The notes under the pieces were generated by a model. It was not told where the DNA came from. It saw nothing but the letters and a program-made list of their open reading frames with translations, and did not search any database. Positions 5,446 to 6,046 of a DNA stretch of 6,046 bases are shown one piece after another. The position numbers and the translations under genes were made by a program. The first letter of the stretch is position 1; every line of letters begins with the position of its first letter. This stretch comes from Pseudomonadota bacterium (lineage in GTDB: Bacteria > Pseudomonadota > Gammaproteobacteria > Xanthomonadales > Xanthomonadaceae), in NCBI GenBank assembly GCA_023392975.1, contig JAEWNA010000127.1:1-6046 (forward strand), in the 5' to 3' direction.

Positions 5446-6046
5446 CGGAGGAACGGCCGGCGGCGCGCAGCCTGTTCGACCGGCAGTTCCTGCCGGCCTC
5501 GGGCGAGGGCCTGCGCTACCGACTGTTCCGCATCGTCTTCCACCACGAACGCCCGATCGAACGCAATTTCGACGTCGCGCTGATCGTCGCCATCCTCGCC
5601 AGCGTGCTGGTGGTGATCCTCGACAGCGTGCCGGGGATCAAGCTGCGCTGGCACGGCCTGCTGTTCGCGTTCGAGGCGTTCTTCACCGGGCTGTTCACGC
5701 TGGAATACCTGCTGCGGCTGTGGGTGGTGAAGCGGCCGTTGCGCTACGCCACCAGCTTCTTCGGCGTGATCGACCTGCTGGCGCTGCTGCCGACCTGGCT
5801 GTCGCTGCTGTTCCCGGCCGGCAGTTCGCTGCTGGTGGTGCGGATCCTGCGCCTGCTGCGCATCTTCCGCGTGCTCAAGCTGGCCGAATACTCCGGCGAG
5901 GCCGGCGTGCTGGTGCAGGCGCTGATCCGCAGCCGGCGCAAGATCCTGGTATTCGTCAGCGCGGTGGTCACCATCGTGGTGATCTTCGGCGCGCTGATGT
6001 ACGTGATCGAGGGTCCGGCGCACGGCTTCGGCAGCATCCCCACCGG
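5442..6046 (+). CDS. Voltage-gated-type cation (potassium) channel, 5' part
   Basis: The frame is open from GTG at 5442 to the right edge (201 complete codons). It encodes a membrane protein of the six-helix ion-transport family, most like bacterial Kv-type channels. Segments: a polar N-terminus (1-42), S1 about 43-62, S2 about 72-96 with acidic E88, S3 about 104-124 with D111, S4 about 129-148, then S5 about 168-188. S4 has the voltage-sensor pattern of positive residues every third position: R134, R137, R140, R143, K146. The sequence stops at about residue 201 (GFGSIPT), just before the expected pore helix and selectivity filter, so potassium selectivity is inferred. The GTG overlaps the hemL TGA (GTGA), implying translational coupling. 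A GGAGGA at 5447-5452 lies just after the start codon, with no other start codon at a suitable distance downstream. Confidence 0.88.
   Translation, partial: MTEERPAARSLFDRQFLPASGEGLRYRLFRIVFHHERPIERNFDVALIVAILASVLVVILDSVPGIKLRWHGLLFAFEAFFTGLFTLEYLLRLWVVKRPLRYATSFFGVIDLLALLPTWLSLLFPAGSSLLVVRILRLLRIFRVLKLAEYSGEAGVLVQALIRSRRKILVFVSAVVTIVVIFGALMYVIEGPAHGFGSIPT

Noticed and set aside
5259..6023. 254-residue minus-strand ORF rich in His and Gln
   Set aside because: It is the antisense of the hemL end and the channel gene, whose S4 voltage-sensor pattern makes the plus-strand reading decisive.

Overview
This is a high-GC gammaproteobacterial chromosomal window. The partial 16S rRNA and the gene set (DUF192 lipoprotein, SirB1-type protein, two rubredoxins, thiE, hemL, ion channel) suggest Xanthomonadaceae/Lysobacteraceae. 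That placement rests on how the 16S and protein motifs read by eye, not on a database comparison.

Layout. Positions 1-727 are the 5' half of a 16S rRNA gene on the minus strand, so the rRNA operon runs out of the left edge. Positions 728 to about 973 are its transcribed leader, with a UUCG hairpin just before the 16S, a boxA-like and a boxC-like element. Positions about 950-1460 hold an array of tandem minus-strand promoters at a period of about 90 bp. Four are strong (TTGACG, 16-bp spacer, TATAAT or TACAAT) and two are decayed. The four strong units and the outermost decayed one are each followed, 16-17 bp after the -10 box, by a small dyad that would be a hairpin at the very 5' end of the transcript. 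This module is the most notable thing in the window.

The plus strand then carries a DUF192 lipoprotein candidate (1530-1979) and a SirB1/YchA-like transglutaminase-fold plus TPR protein (2039-2875). Facing them on the minus strand are two adjacent rubredoxins (3400-3221 and 3136-2945). The first is only 59 residues and easy to miss. Divergent from the rubredoxins, the plus strand carries thiE (thiamine phosphate synthase), hemL (glutamate-1-semialdehyde aminomutase) and a voltage-gated-type cation channel. The channel starts with a GTG overlapping the hemL stop and runs off the right edge before its pore.

How the genes fit together: thiE and hemL are cofactor-biosynthesis genes (thiamine, haem), rubredoxins are small iron electron carriers, and DUF192 and SirB1 are poorly understood conserved proteins. 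No mobile element, CRISPR array, toxin-antitoxin or phage gene is visible. The protein-coding part is ordinary core genome; the rRNA promoter array is the part that deserves attention.
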